Assembly (NCBI GenBank): GCA_014155875.1
Contig: JACEFZ010027105.1
Span: 156,473-220,472 of the forward strand
Source: Cepaea nemoralis
Taxonomy: Eukaryota; Mollusca; Gastropoda; Stylommatophora; Helicidae
Length of the DNA stretch: 64,000 nt
Direction of reading: 5' to 3'
Position numbers and translations under genes: made by a program
Notes under the pieces: generated by a model
Databases searched by the model: none
The model's input: only the letters and a program-made list of their open reading frames with translations
What the model was told of the DNA's origin: nothing
In this document: one piece after another, positions 1-10,123 of the stretch
Position numbering within the stretch: the stretch's first letter is position 1
Layout of the letters: each line of letters starts with the position of its first letter

Positions 1-880
1 GGACGTGTGGGTGTTAGTGGTTGAGGGATAAGTACGTGTGTCTAGGGATGTGTGAGGGGATGAATGTATGGGTTGTGTGTGCGTGGATGGGAGGTGTGTG
101 TTTGTGAATGGGGAATGTGTTGGTGGGTGGGGATGTGTGTGAGGGATGTTTGTATGGGTGGGGAGATTGTGCGTGGGTGGGGATGTGTGTGTATATGGGT
201 AAGGGTGTGTGGTTAAGGGATGTGTGGCTGGGGGAATGGGTGGATGGAGGATGTGTGGTTGGGTGGAGGATGTGTGGTTGGGTAGAGGATGTGTGGGTGG
301 GTGATTGTATATGAGTAAGGGTGTGTGGTTAAGGGATGTTTGGTTGGGGGATAGGTGGGTAGAGGATGTGTGGGTGGGTAGAGGATATGTGGGTGGGTGA
401 GTGTGTGCAGGTTAGGAGATGGTGGGGGATGTTTGTAGGTGTGGGCTCGGGATAAGTGAGTGGGCTGGGGGAGATGGGAGATTATGTGGGTGAGTGCGGA
501 ATTTGTGTGTGGGTAGGTGCGGAATATGTGAGTTGACGGGGAGATGTGTGTGTGGCTGAGGAATGTGTGTTTGGTTGGGTGGTTGGAGGTGTGTGGGTGG
601 AGGAGGATATTGGGTGAGTGATTGTTGGTGGGAAATGGGACGGGTAAAGGATATGTGAGTGGGTGGGGAGATGTGTGTAGGTGGGGGATGTGTGGGTTAT
701 TGAATGTATGTGTGCTTGGGGTGTGGGTGGATGGGATGTGTGGTGGATGAGAGGTGTGTGTGGGTGGGGAGATGTATAGGGATGTGGTGGATGGGTGGGG
801 GAATGTATTGTATGTGTGTGTGGTTGGGTGGGGGAGTTGGAGTGAATGGGGGATGTGTGGGTGGGTGGTGGATGTGTCTT
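1..880 (+). repeat. G/T-rich degenerate minisatellite
   Basis: The strand is almost free of C and made of imperfect units resembling ggtgggggatgtgtg, with variable unit length. Open frames across it are rich in Gly, Val, Trp and Cys only because of base composition and are not genes. It leads directly into family A copy 1, the same arrangement as at 4262-4805. Confidence 0.9.
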
Positions 881-882
881 AT

Positions 883-1028
883 AACATAGTCATATGCATT
901 GTTTATGTTTACAAAATTCATGTACAATTGTTTTTTTCCTATGCACTGTTCATGAAAGAAAGATGAGTGATTGGAAGGGCCGAATGTAAGACGGGCCTGC
1001 GTGCCCAATTTGTTACCCTTTGAAAATA
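883..1028 (+). mobile_element. Family A short element, copy 1 (3' end)
   Basis: This stretch carries gcattgtttatgtttaca, then gatgagtgattggaagggcc and gtaagacgggcctgcg, and ends in an AATAAA-like signal just before a (CGTT)n tail. Two more copies lie at 4806-4998 and 27860-28055. The polyadenylation-like signal followed by a variable simple-sequence tail is typical of non-LTR retrotransposon or SINE 3' ends. No coding capacity or tRNA-like head is visible, so the family cannot be classified further. It could be the 3' UTR of a LINE whose body lies elsewhere. Confidence 0.75.
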
Positions 1029-1126
1029 AAGTCTGTTCGTTCGTTCGTTCGTTCGTTCTCTCCGTCTATCAGTTTTCCCGTTCGTCCGTCTGTCCGTCCG
1101 TCTGCCTGCCTGGCTGCCTGCCTGCC

Positions 1127-1157
<31 letters not shown>

Positions 1158-1300
1158 GTCTGTCTGCCTGCCTGTCTGTCTGTGTATCTACATACCTATC
1201 TCTTCCTCTGTCTATCAGTCTGTCCGTCCGTCTGTTTTCTCTGTCTGCCTGCCTGCATGTGTGTATGTATGCCTGTCTGTCTGTATATATAGGGCTACAC
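1029..1300 (+). repeat. Tetranucleotide microsatellite (CGTT, then TCYG/TGCC)
   Basis: Pure (CGTT)n at the end of family A grades into TCCG, TCTG and TGCC repeats. Ser/Cys/Leu/Val-rich open frames over it are repeat artefacts. Confidence 0.95.
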
Positions 1301-1662
1301 CAAATCTATCTATTTATACACCTATGTTCGTGTAGACATGAATATGTTTGTGTCTGTCTATCTTTTCATATGTCTGACTGGAGTGTAAACAGAAAAATAA
1401 CCAAGACAAAATTGCAGAAATAAACAAAAACATTCATCGAATTGACTTAGCATTGAAAATTAATCATATTTAACGAAAATACCGATGCACACAATCCTGC
1501 AACCAGAAAAAAACCATTTCAAACAGCACACTGGTCCGCCGGTAATTACAGCTTAAAACTGATTTATAAATAACTACGAAATTACATCATTTTTTGTGGC
1601 AATTACCAAAGTCGCGTTTCATTCATTTTAAAGCAATTACGCTGAAGAAATAAACTACAGGT

Positions 1663-1664
<2 letters not shown>
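1301..1664. other. A/T-rich stretch, nothing recognised
   Basis: I see no coding, tRNA-like or repeat structure here. It may be single-copy intergenic or intronic sequence. Confidence 0.4.

Positions 1665-1756
<92 letters not shown>
1665..1756 (+). repeat. (GA)n microsatellite
   Basis: About 46 uninterrupted GA dinucleotides. Confidence 0.98.
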
Positions 1757-1760
<4 letters not shown>

Positions 1761-1951
1761 AAATTGATACAACACAAAGAAGGGAAACGAAAAGTCACAT
1801 TTTTGTTACAGTATAGACATGTCATAATATTTTTATATTTCGTCTAAATGTATCTGCAAAATCAATACCTGCGAGATTAGATGTCTGAGAAGAGTTGCCA
1901 ACTTAATAATCCGAGATCGAGTTTTAAAAAAATGATGTTATCGGCCAGCCA

Positions 1952-2233
1952 GTGGGATCAACATCTTGTATCACATATGCTGAAATGCAGAAGCTCAAAT
2001 GGTTTGGCCATCTCTTTAGAATGCAATCCCATCAACTACCAGCACTGACACTACATCAAAGAAGATCTGATACGAGAGCAAGAGGACGCCCGAGAGGGAA
2101 ATGGATTAACGACATCAAAGGCATTGTACAATCACATGGAATGGCACTATCTAGTGCCACCTATCGGGCGCTGGAAGGTCAAGTATTCTTCCCAGTGACG
2201 CTTGGCGGCAAAAGTGAAAGATGATGATAATGA
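1952..2233 (+). pseudogene. Non-LTR (RTE-like) reverse transcriptase, C-terminal fragment
   Basis: The translated fragment contains KLKWFGHLFRM and RARGRPRGKWINDI. This is the usual order in the C-terminal tail of RTE-type ORF2 proteins, downstream of the polymerase domain, so the segment is not catalytic by itself. Everything upstream, including EN and the YADD palm, is missing, which fits 5' truncation. The frame stops inside a TGATGATAATGA tail, so the 3' UTR is practically absent. It is the only fragment of this subfamily read on the plus strand in the first 5 kb. It is a dead insertion, not a host gene. Confidence 0.75.
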
Positions 2234-2516
2234 AGATATGTTTATCGCATTCATTTCAAAGTCCCAGAAACAAAATGATTGGTATTTGCGCCCAAACCTG
2301 TCTGTAAACTAGAATGAGATCTTTATTGAAGACTAAGGACATTGCTTTATCTGCGACATTGGCAGTCTGCAACCAGAGCTCGGCCGGAGTGTCGGCTTTG
2401 TATGTATATATACGGGACTGTGGAGCTTCAGCTTTTGAAGTATTGGGATATTATAGGTACCCGGAAATTGTTACCTCACCCAAAGTTAGATAAGATAAAA
2501 GAAAGAAAGAAAAGAT

Positions 2517-2518
<2 letters not shown>

Positions 2519-2554
<36 letters not shown>

Positions 2555-2577
2555 AGAGGAGGAGGACGAATGAAAAA

Positions 2578-2633
<56 letters not shown>

Positions 2634-2641
2634 AGAAGAAG
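2519..2641 (+). repeat. (CAGA)n and (AAAG)n microsatellites
   Basis: A run of CAGA repeats at 2519-2555, a short purine linker, then a run of AAAG repeats from about 2574 to 2635. Confidence 0.95.
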
Positions 2642-2999
2642 AATTTTAAAATATAATACCTCCCATGCATGTATATGGTACTCTGCACTATAATTGATGA
2701 TGATAACAAAATGATCTGTCCACACACTAATCCTTGTCTGCCATCTCGTTCAACTATTCTTCCTGAGTCGTTTATTTAACTGAACAGGTTCATAATCATT
2801 CTGTCTAGACTAGTTGATGTCTTGTGCATTGTTTATTCATATACCATATTCCTCATGCAATGTTTTTACTTGAAATAAGAAGCACTGTCTGCTTAAATAT
2901 AGAAGTACATATGTATCTACAGCTTTGCTGTGATACGTTTGTGGAGATTTCGTGTTCGAATACAGAATAACATAAACATAACTGTTCCCTATTTTACGG
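2642..2999. other. Nothing recognised
   Basis: A/T-rich sequence with no convincing coding or repeat signal, lying between the microsatellite and a minus-strand RTE fragment. Confidence 0.4.
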
Positions 3000-3500
3000 T
3001 TCGCTTGCCTGGATGCCTCTTCTCCCTCCCCATCGCCTATGTTCTGCTCTCATGTTACTATGGCAATCCTTGGACACATTGGCTTTACTGACCCCTTGAC
3101 CCCCTTTCTCATGACAAAACATCTTGACTGTCTCCGTCTAATTTCTGTAATCAGTCTATGGTTTTCAGTTCCTTCTTTTATTACTTGCTCATTTGTTGCT
3201 CCGTCTGTCCATGGTATTCTTTGCATTTTCCCCAGAAACCACATTCCCACTACCATTAGATGTTTATCAGCTTGTCTGCTAATTTTCCAAGTTTCACATC
3301 GATACCAAAGTACACGTTCTAAGTAGCACTTCAACACTTTTTTTGTCGACCGAATTGACATTTTTGTATGTCCTTCTCATACCGTACCCAAGCAATCTTG
3401 TCTAATTTTTAAAATCAATTTACGGTTTTCATATGTTTGTGTTTTAAGGACACTGTCATTCGTTTTTCTGTTCGTCCGTGGCATTCTTTGCAGTGTCCTT
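3000..3500 (-). pseudogene. RTE-type reverse transcriptase, diverged C-terminal fragment
   Basis: Read on the minus strand, the fragment contains CETWKISRQADKHLM, FLGKMQRIPWTDGATNEQV and ITEIRRRQSRCF. These line up with CETWTMCSQAEKHLM, FLRKMQRIPWTDRKTNDQV and IREIRRRQSKFF in the larger copy at 5827-7440. It covers only the thumb and connection region. The stretch 3420-3500 repeats the motif tcgtccgtggcattctttgc, which matches 3200-3235 and suggests a small internal duplication or two overlapping insertions. There are several frame breaks. This is a non-functional, old copy. Confidence 0.8.
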
Positions 3501-3534
3501 GTCAGATAAAGTCATTAAAACGTTCTTGACAACG

Positions 3535-3704
3535 AAGGAGTTGTGTGTGATATTATTTTATAATTTTGTTTTTCTTTAGATTCCTGATAAAGATTTATAT
3601 AATCGAGACGTCGTTAGTTGTGTCCTAGAATACTTATTTTTATTTGATTATTTGATTATTATATATTTTTTGATGCTCTTTTGTTTATAGGGGAGATTTT
3701 CACG
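3535..3704. other. A/T-rich spacer, nothing recognised
   Basis: Short A/T-rich sequence without motifs between an RTE fragment and the 3' end of element D. Confidence 0.3.
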
Positions 3705-3750
3705 CTTACGCCAGCTGGCAGGGCACTTTATGATGATGATGATGATTTAT
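3705..3750 (+). mobile_element. Element D 3' terminus with (TGA)n tail
   Basis: The motif acgccagctggcagggcact followed by (TGATGA)n matches acgctagctggcaggacact plus (GAT)n at 23648-23745. This is the 3' end of the same retroelement family. Confidence 0.6.
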
Positions 3751-3950
3751 GTTCACCTTTATAGAGTCCGTTGTAAGGTATGTACACTGGGCTCGTGTTT
3801 AGAATGTCTCGTCTTTTCGCAGGAGCTACATATATCTAACTGTTTGTGTTTCATACTAGGATAAAGACCAAGGAGTAAACAATATGGTGATCACCCCTAC
3901 ACGTCTCGGTAGAAGATGACTGTTTGTTTATTTGTGTGTTTGTTTCTCTT

Positions 3951-4250
3951 ATCATCATCATCACGTGCACTGCCGACTGGCATGGGAGATCATGCCTCTC
4001 CACAGATTGCGATCTCCGACGGCATGGATCAATACATGTGTTGACTCCCTTCCGTGCCATGACACAAGACTGTTAAAAATATTTTCTCGTTGTCTCTCTT
4101 TCCACAAATACTTCCGGTAGTCACAACATGTTCCAGTTTTATGTCTTCTCATAACGTGGCTAAAAATAATGACTGCCTCTTTCTGATGTTTGTGATAAGT
4201 TGTCTTCACAACTTTAAAATGTCCTCAAAATGTTATTTACATGACCATAA
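3951..4250 (-). pseudogene. RTE reverse transcriptase C-terminus, subfamily parental to the 38-bp satellite
   Basis: On the minus strand this reads FSHVMRRHKTGTCCDYRKYL, then WKERQRENIFNSLVSWHGRE, and ends at a TGA within a (TGA)n tail (3950-3965). The equivalents in the 5827 copy are FFGHVMRRNGLENLVTAGKI and LDGLATWHGRDRNTELI. Its importance is comparative. The sequence around 4116-4158 contains one copy of the segment found about 143 times at 10124-15565, and both flanks also match the flanks of that array. It therefore serves as an unexpanded reference. It is 5'-truncated and non-functional. Confidence 0.8.
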
Positions 4251-4261
4251 AGTGTTGAAGA

Positions 4262-4805
4262 AGTGGAAGTTGTATGTGTGGGTGGTGGTGGTGTGTGTAA
4301 GTGGATTGGGGATGTATGGGTGGTTAGGGAGATGTGTGTGTGTGGGGGGGGGGGGGTAGGGACATGTCAGTTGGTGGGGATGTGTGTGTATGGTTTGGGG
4401 ATGTGTGAGTGGATGTGCGATGTGTGGGTTGGTGGGGGATTGTGTGTGTGTGGGTGGGGAATATGTTGTCGATGGAGATGTGGCTGGGGAAAGGGTGGTT
4501 TGAGGTGTGGGGTGGGGAGAGGATGTGGGGGGTAGAATGTGGATGGGCGTGGGATGTGTGGGTTGGTGGGGGAATGTTTGTGGGTGGCGAGTGTGTTTTG
4601 GTTGGGGGATCAGGTGAGGGCAGTGTGTGTGTGGGTGGGGGATGTGCGGGAGGGGGATGGGTCGGTTGGTGGGGTATGTATGTGTCCCTTGGTGTGCGTG
4701 TGTGTCGGTAGGTGGGGGTGTGTATGTGTCCCTTGGTGCGCATGTGTGTGGGTAGGTGGGGGTGTTGTGTGGGTGGGGTGATGTATGGATAGGTGGAAGA
4801 TGGGC
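4262..4805 (+). repeat. G/T-rich minisatellite, second copy
   Basis: Imperfect gtgtgtgggtgggggatg-like units with a run of G near 4345-4357. It again leads straight into family A, so the minisatellite and element probably form one compound repeat. Confidence 0.9.
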
Positions 4806-4998
4806 TTCATACCATGGTAATTAGCCTTGTTTATGTTTACAACATTCATTTCACAATGTTTATTTTTCTTCCTATGCAAATGTATAATGCTCTTGATGAA
4901 CGAAAGACGAGTGATTGGAAGGGCCGAATGTAAGACGGGCCTGCGCGCCCAATTTGTGACCCTAATAAAGTTGATTTGATTTGATTTGATTTGATTTG
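4806..4998 (+). mobile_element. Family A short element, copy 2, with (GATTT)n tail
   Basis: It matches copy 1 through ttgtttatgtttacaa, gagtgattggaagggccgaa and gtaagacgggcctgcg, then ctaataaag and about six GATTT repeats. The tail motif differs from the CGTT tail of copies 1 and 3. Confidence 0.8.
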
Positions 4999-4999
4999 A

Positions 5000-5335
5000 A
5001 GACGTATTACAACAGACCGTAAATGCGGAGCTGACACTTGGTGATACGACGCTGATTCTGTTACTCTAACAGTGATTTCCTTCCACTTATATCGATATTT
5101 CCCCTCTCATATTATTTCCCTCCTAAATTCCCTTTTCATGATACTAACAAATTAATCAAGATAAGGTGGAAATGTCTGGTAATTCGACCAGGGAATTGGC
5201 AATTCTGGGATTGGGGTTCGGTGAAATGGTTGTCTCCATAGACTAATGAATGCATGTATCATTTTTGCCTTGGCTACACAAATTTTTATGTCCTGTGGGA
5301 ATTCGAATAATGTAAATGGGAGTAAAGCAAGAAGT
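5000..5335. other. Nothing recognised
   Basis: Moderately A/T-rich sequence with no coding or repeat signal that I can identify. Confidence 0.4.
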
Positions 5336-5755
5336 TTCAGAAGGGTAAGGCAAGGAGTTACAAAAATGTAAAGTAAATAGTTACATAAATGTAACGTAAA
5401 GCGTTACATATATGTAAAATAAGGCGCTACATAAATGTAAAGTAAGGAGCTACATAAATGTAAAGTAAGGAGCTACATAAAAAATAAAGTAATGAGCTAC
5501 AGAAATGTAAAGCAAGCCATTACAGATTTGTAAAGCAAGGCGTTACAGAAATATAAAGTAAGGAGTTACAGACATGTAAAGTAAGGTGTTACATAAATGT
5601 AAAGCAGGGAGCTACAGAAATGTAAAGAAAGGAGTTACAGAAATGTAAAGTAAGGCGTTACAGAAATGTAAAGTAAAGAGCTACAGAAATGTAAATAAAG
5701 GGATTACATAAACAAACCTGTAAAGTAAGGAACATCATGAATGTAAAGTAAGATA
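5336..5755 (+). repeat. 23-bp minisatellite
   Basis: Degenerate units like gctacataaatgtaaagtaa followed by gga. The 23-bp spacing is directly measurable at 5426 and 5449. There are roughly 18 copies. Confidence 0.9.
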
Positions 5756-5826
5756 TACGGTGATAGGCGTGGTACAGATAAACAGACAGATGGGTGGAGA
5801 GGCAGACCGACATATCTCAATCAATC

Positions 5827-7440
5827 AATCATGTGCCATGCCGGAAAGCGTGGGCGGTCATGATTTGCCATTTCACTCGATCACCAGAGTCGTGGATCAG
5901 CTCAGTGTTCCTGTCTCGGCCATGCCATGTGGCCAAGCCATCCAGGTATTTTCCTCTCGGTCTTCCTCTTGGTCTGTTCCCTTCGATCTTGCCAGCTGTC
6001 ACTAAGTTCTCCAGTCCATTTCTTCTCATAACATGTCCAAAAAATTTTGACTGTCTACGTCTAATTTCTCTAATCAATCTACGATTTTCATTTGTCTCTT
6101 GTAGTACTTGGTCATTGGTTTTTCTATCTGTCCATGGTATTCTTTGCATTTTCCTCAGAAACCACATTTCTGCAGCCATCAGATGTTTTTCAGCTTGACT
6201 GCACATTGTCCAAGTTTCACATCCATACAAAAGAACAGGCTCTATGTATCCCCTCAACACTCTTTTTCTCGTTTCAATTGACATCATTTTATTGGTCAGA
6301 ATGTTTTTCATCTTGCTAAAGGCTACTTTCGCAATGGCGATTCTTGTTCTAATCTCTTCAAGGCATCTGCCATCAGATGTTATGACTGTTCCGAGATAAT
6401 TGAACCGATTCACTTGTTGAAGAATATTCCCATTTACTTGTATATTACATTGTGGTACTTCGTTCTTCCTAGTGACGACCATAACCTGTGTCTTCCTACA
6501 ATTTAATTCCAACCCCAGCTGCTCACTGTGTACAACCACAGCGTCTACTAATTGTTGCAGATCCTGTGCATTGTCTGCAATCAATACTGTATCATCTGCA
6601 TATCTAATGTTATTTATGTTTCGTCCTCCAATGCTGATTCCATTTAGGTCTTCTACATTTCTGAAAATATTTTCACTGTATAGGGAAAAAAGATCTGGAG
6701 ACATTACACATCCCTGCCTAACACCTCTCTTAATAGGTTGGTATTGTCCTACTTCATTATCAATTCCTTATGGCAGCTTGTTGTTTCCAATATATGTTTT
6801 TTATAAGTCTAATGTCTTTCCCATCAATTTGTAGATCTGCAAGCATATCCACAATGTTGACATGTCTAACTCTATCAAAAGCCTTTGTGTAGTCAATAAA
6901 GCAAAGATGTATATCCTTGTTTACTTCTAAAGCACGTTCAATAACTGTTCGCAGCATATACACAGCATTTACTGTACCCTTTCCTTCTACAAAACCACAT
7001 TGTTCTTCCCCTATTTCAGGTTGTATTTTCTTCCTCACTCTTTGCATGATAATTCGTAACAAAATCTTTGTGATGTGACTCATTATACTAATTGTTCTAT
7101 GTTGATCACATTCTAAGGTTCCTGATTTCTTTGGGATTGCAATAAATACAGAATTACATAATTCAGAAGGTATATCTCCAGTATCATATAATGTGTTCAG
7201 CAGTCTAGTGACTTGCTCTAGTCCAAATTCTTCTAAAGCTTTAATCATTTCTGTTGTGATGTTATCTGCACCGGGGGCCTTGCCAGCTTTCATATGCTTA
7301 AGAACATTTTGAACCTCCATCTTTAAAATTGCTGGTCCTTCATTATTAAATCTAATAGCATACTGTTCCTCTCTGTTATCATTATACAGGTCTTTCACAT
7401 AATCTGTCCATACATGTAGAATCTGTCTACTGTAAAATAG
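5827..7440 (-). pseudogene. RTE-type non-LTR retrotransposon, 5'-truncated (RT domain to 3' end)
   Basis: This is the longest uninterrupted RTE copy. From N to C it shows HVWTDYVKDLYNDNREEQYA, KAGKAPGADNITTEMIKALE (RT motif 0/1), DIHLCFIDYTKAFDRVRHVN (motif A with the catalytic Asp), YADDTVLIADN (motif C, near 6591-6602), QVNRFNYLGTVITSDGRCLE, LLYGCETWTM and GHVMRRNGLENLVTAGKIEG. It ends in RHGT followed by TGA, and that stop lies in a (TGAT)n-like tail. The endonuclease is missing through 5' truncation near 7440. One frameshift with adjacent stops near 6765 separates RT motif B from the upstream half. The catalytic residues are otherwise kept, so it is a fairly young but dead copy. A mobile element, not a host gene. 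Confidence 0.92.
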
Positions 7441-7479
7441 GGCTTTGGTGTATAAGAATGACAGGAAGGTAGTTGGATG

Positions 7480-7805
7480 GTTATGTGTCTTTGTATACAG
7501 ACAGAGCGACCGACTGACAGACGGACAGGTAGACAGATGGATGGTTGGATGGACTGATTGAAAAACGGAAGGTCGGATGGACAGATAGACACACAGATTG
7601 ACAGAAAGAAATACGGACTGACGAACGGACAAAGAGACAGATAGACAGACAGACGAACAGACAGAAGGACGGGCAGGCCGACAGACAGAAGGACAGATAG
7701 ACAAACGCATGGCAGGATGGATAGATAGGCACATTGATGTATATATAGAGAGACAGACTGACGAGTGGACAAACCGATAGACAGAAAGACGGACGGACGG
7801 ATGGA
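7480..7805 (+). repeat. Degenerate GACA/GACG tetranucleotide array
   Basis: Interspersed GACA, GACG, GATG and GATA repeats. Long Ser/Cys/Val-rich minus-strand frames here are artefacts that happen to join the RTE frame. Confidence 0.9.
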
Positions 7806-7809
7806 TAGA

Positions 7810-7810
<1 letters not shown>

Positions 7811-7885
<75 letters not shown>
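7811..7885 (+). repeat. (AT)n microsatellite
   Basis: A nearly pure AT run with one phase break near 7854, abutting the mariner derivative. Confidence 0.97.
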
Positions 7886-7887
<2 letters not shown>

Positions 7888-8134
7888 GAGGGTAAGTTAA
7901 TAAGTAAGTCACAAATGACTGTAGAAAAATTACTACACATGATAACAACTTAAAACTAGTTTATGTGTATACATGTATTGTCCCTTTATTTCTCAACATA
8001 ATTTCACCAACATTGATGCACTTATCCTATCGTTTTATCAGTCCTCCCAAACCGGCTGCATTGAACTGCGTGTTTTGTTTTCATTTACCGGCCATCCCAC
8101 AGAATTATGTGGCTTACCTATTGACTCGCCCTCG
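7886..8134 (-). mobile_element. Internally deleted mariner-like element
   Basis: It begins cgagggtaagttaataagta and ends ctattgactcgccctcg, forming terminal inverted repeats. Just inside the left end, the minus strand encodes a degraded match to DKCINVGGNYVEK, the usual C-terminus of mariner transposases. Most of the transposase is deleted. A longer sibling of the same structure lies at 20726-21192. At about 250 bp it is non-autonomous. Confidence 0.7.
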
Positions 8135-8448
8135 TAACTTTTTTCTACCCAGCTCTGCACCGCTTTACGGGACAAACATTAGTCAGCATAAACACTGACA
8201 ATCCACCTTGGTGGGAGACATTTCGCGAATGACGCCGAGGTTGAATGTGAAGTGAAAACGTGGTTTAGAAAACAGAGCACTATGCAGCCGGATTGGGAGG
8301 ACTGATAAAACGATGGGATAAGTGCATCAATGTTTGTGGAAATTATGTTTAGAATTAAAGGGACAATGTATGTACAAAAATAAACTGGTTTCAAGTTATC
8401 ATATTTAGTTATTTTTCTACAGGAATTTGTGACTTACTTATTAACTTA

Positions 8449-8455
<7 letters not shown>
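8135..8455 (+). pseudogene. Mariner transposase C-terminal fragment with terminal repeat
   Basis: Plus-strand reading gives GGRHFANDAEVECEVKTWFR from about 8208. After a frameshift near 8285 it gives GLIKRWDKCINVCGNYV and a stop near 8352. This corresponds to the last ~70 residues of a mariner transposase, downstream of its catalytic Asp triad, so it is not active. It ends at about 8455 in ttaacttaccctcg, the reverse complement of the start of the neighbour at 7886. The two pieces together form a long imperfect palindrome with the transposase C-termini pointing outward. Confidence 0.7.
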
Positions 8456-8456
<1 letters not shown>

Positions 8457-8508
<52 letters not shown>

Positions 8509-8537
8509 CACACACACGAGGGTAAGTGGGTGAGGTA

Positions 8538-8592
<55 letters not shown>

Positions 8593-8600
8593 CCATCTGT
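8457..8600 (+). repeat. (TG)n(TA)n(CA)n compound microsatellite
   Basis: Alternating TG, TA and CA blocks, self-complementary and interrupted by a second acgagggtaagt motif near 8517, which is probably a mariner terminal-repeat remnant. Confidence 0.92.
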
Positions 8601-8639
8601 TTCCTTGTTGTGGACTGGACACTGTGTGACTGGATACCA

Positions 8640-8850
8640 TGTTTGTGGCTATAACAATGCGGCTAGAAAACAAAAACTAAACAACTTCATTACAACTGGC
8701 AAAACTATTAGAAAAAACAGTAAAGGAAAGGCATGGAGATAAATACCAGGATGGCATGACCACATGGCATACAGAGACAAGAACACAGAGCTGATTCACG
8801 ACTGTGGTAATTGTGTGAGATGGCGAACCATAACCAATCGCGCTCACATG
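8640..8850 (+). pseudogene. RTE reverse transcriptase C-terminal fragment (plus strand)
   Basis: The plus strand reads RKQKLNNFITTGKTIRKNSK and then YRDKNTELIHDCGNCVRW. These match GLENLVTAGKIEGNRPRG and GRDRNTELIHDSGDRVKW in the 5827-7440 copy. Only the final ~70 codons remain, with a frame break near 8745. A dead fragment oriented opposite to most RTE copies here. Confidence 0.75.
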
Positions 8851-8899
8851 ATAATGATAAATTGCATAGGAAGACAAATAAACCACCTAGGCTACCGAC

Positions 8900-9290
8900 T
8901 AGTTCACAGCCCAGTTTTCCCACACATAAGTTCACAGCCCAGTTTTCCTTCATTAACAGTTCACAGCCCAGTTTTCCTTCACTATCAGTTCACAGCCCAG
9001 TTTTCCTTCATTAACAGTTCACAGCCCAGTTCTCCTACACTGTCAGTTCACATCCCAGTTTTCCTACACTATCAGTTCACAGCCCAGTTTTCCTACACTA
9101 TCAGTTCACAGCCCAGTTTTCCTACACTATCAGTTCACATCCCAGTTTTCCTACACTATCAGTCCACAGCCCAGGTTACCTAAAATACCAGTTCACGGCT
9201 CACTTTTCTTAAACCATCAATTCGCTGCCTGTTTCCCTACATTACGCCTTCACAGCCCAGTTTCCTTACACTATCACCTCACAGCCTGGT
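8900..9290 (+). repeat. 29-bp minisatellite
   Basis: Units such as agttcacagcccagttttcc plus a 9-base variable end (ttcattaac or tacactatc), about 13 copies, decaying towards the right edge. Confidence 0.93.
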
Positions 9291-9299
9291 TTTCCTTTA

Positions 9300-9560
9300 A
9301 GTTTATGTGTGCATCTATCTGAGACTATCAGTCGAGGAGATCCTGTTTCCGGCCATTTTCCTGCTAGTTCCAAACTCATTAAAAACACATTACTGGTCCT
9401 CGAAAACCTATAGCCTTAGACACGGCGTGAAAACGATCTAATTTAGAGTGGAGGTTTAGACGCTTATCAAAACTGACATAACGCTTCTAATTTTACAACA
9501 TTTTGTCTTACAGCTCACTTCAACATAGATAGTACGTGGCTTTGCTATTTTATATCTTTT
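9300..9560. other. Nothing recognised
   Basis: No motif beyond ordinary mixed sequence. Confidence 0.3.
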
Positions 9561-9563
9561 GTA

Positions 9564-9650
9564 ACGGCCGTAACATCAGGCGGAATATGTTTTGTAGAGA
9601 TTGTAACAAGAATCGCCATGGTAGAAGTAGCCATTTGCAAGACGAAAAAC
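9564..9650 (+). pseudogene. Tiny RTE reverse transcriptase fragment
   Basis: The plus strand reads TAVTSGGICFVEIVTRIAM then VEVAICKTKNI, matching TVITSDGRCLEEIRTRIAI and AKVAFSKMKNI of the 5827 copy. It runs straight into the 27-bp minisatellite, whose unit looks like the next codons of the same ORF. Confidence 0.65.
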
Positions 9651-9870
9651 ATAAGAAAGTAGTAATGACGAAAAACATAAGTAAAATAGTAAAGATGTGA
9701 AAACATAAGTAAGTAATAAAGACGGAAAGCAAAAGTAAGTGGTTAAGATGGAAAACATAGGTAAGTAAAGATGAAAAACAGAAGTGAGTAATAAAGGTTT
9801 AAATACATAAGTAAGTATTCAAGATGTAAAAACACAAGTAAGTTGTGAAGATGTAAAAACACAAGTAAGT
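9640..9870 (+). repeat. ~27-bp minisatellite apparently seeded from RTE coding sequence
   Basis: Degenerate units resemble agatgaaaaacataagtaag plus tagtaa. The RTE ORF of this window, just after the fragment at 9564-9650, reads agatgaaaacatactgacca plus ataaaa. About 8 copies. Confidence 0.75.
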
Positions 9871-9879
9871 AGTTTGTTG

Positions 9880-10070
9880 TTGTTGCGTATCCCTTACGGG
9901 ACGTTGCAGTCAACACCAGCATTTTTCAGCTGCTGTTGGTGTACTAGGCAAGTGTTACGTTCAGTAGTTTGCTATTGCTTTCTGAACGACCGGCTCCCAT
10001 ACCAGCACGTTATAACACAACGCGACACGGCCTGCTGCATAAATCGGTCGCAGCTGAGCTTCGAACGCCA
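9880..10070 (-). mobile_element. SINE family 1, minus strand, 5'-truncated
   Basis: The reverse complement carries the core agaaagcaatagcaaactac and the 3' end gtaagggatacgcaac followed by (AAC)n. It is cut near its B-box-like ttcgaag and abuts the RTE fragment beginning at 10072. Confidence 0.8.
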
Positions 10071-10071
10071 T

Positions 10072-10123
10072 GACACAAGACTGTTAACAATATGTTCTCG
10101 TTGTCTATCTGTCCACAAATCTA
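10072..10123 (-). pseudogene. RTE ORF segment on the left flank of the 38-bp satellite
   Basis: ccatgacacaagactgttaa and ttgtctatctgtccacaaat match 4057-4118 of the unexpanded RTE copy. On the minus strand this is the segment corresponding to WKERQRENIFNSLVSW. It is continuous with the array and marks its downstream (C-terminal) edge. Confidence 0.8.

Noticed and set aside
1..880. Gly/Trp/Val-rich frames as small proteins
   Set aside because: Base composition of a G/T minisatellite explains them; no motif or start context supports them.
4262..4805. G-quadruplex regulatory element
   Set aside because: G runs are present, but they belong to a degenerate minisatellite with no gene nearby; no regulatory role can be supported.
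7395..7948. Ser/Cys-rich minus-strand frames upstream of the RTE as its N-terminus
   Set aside because: They translate GACA/GACG and AT repeats that happen to be in frame with the RT; the element is 5'-truncated near 7440.
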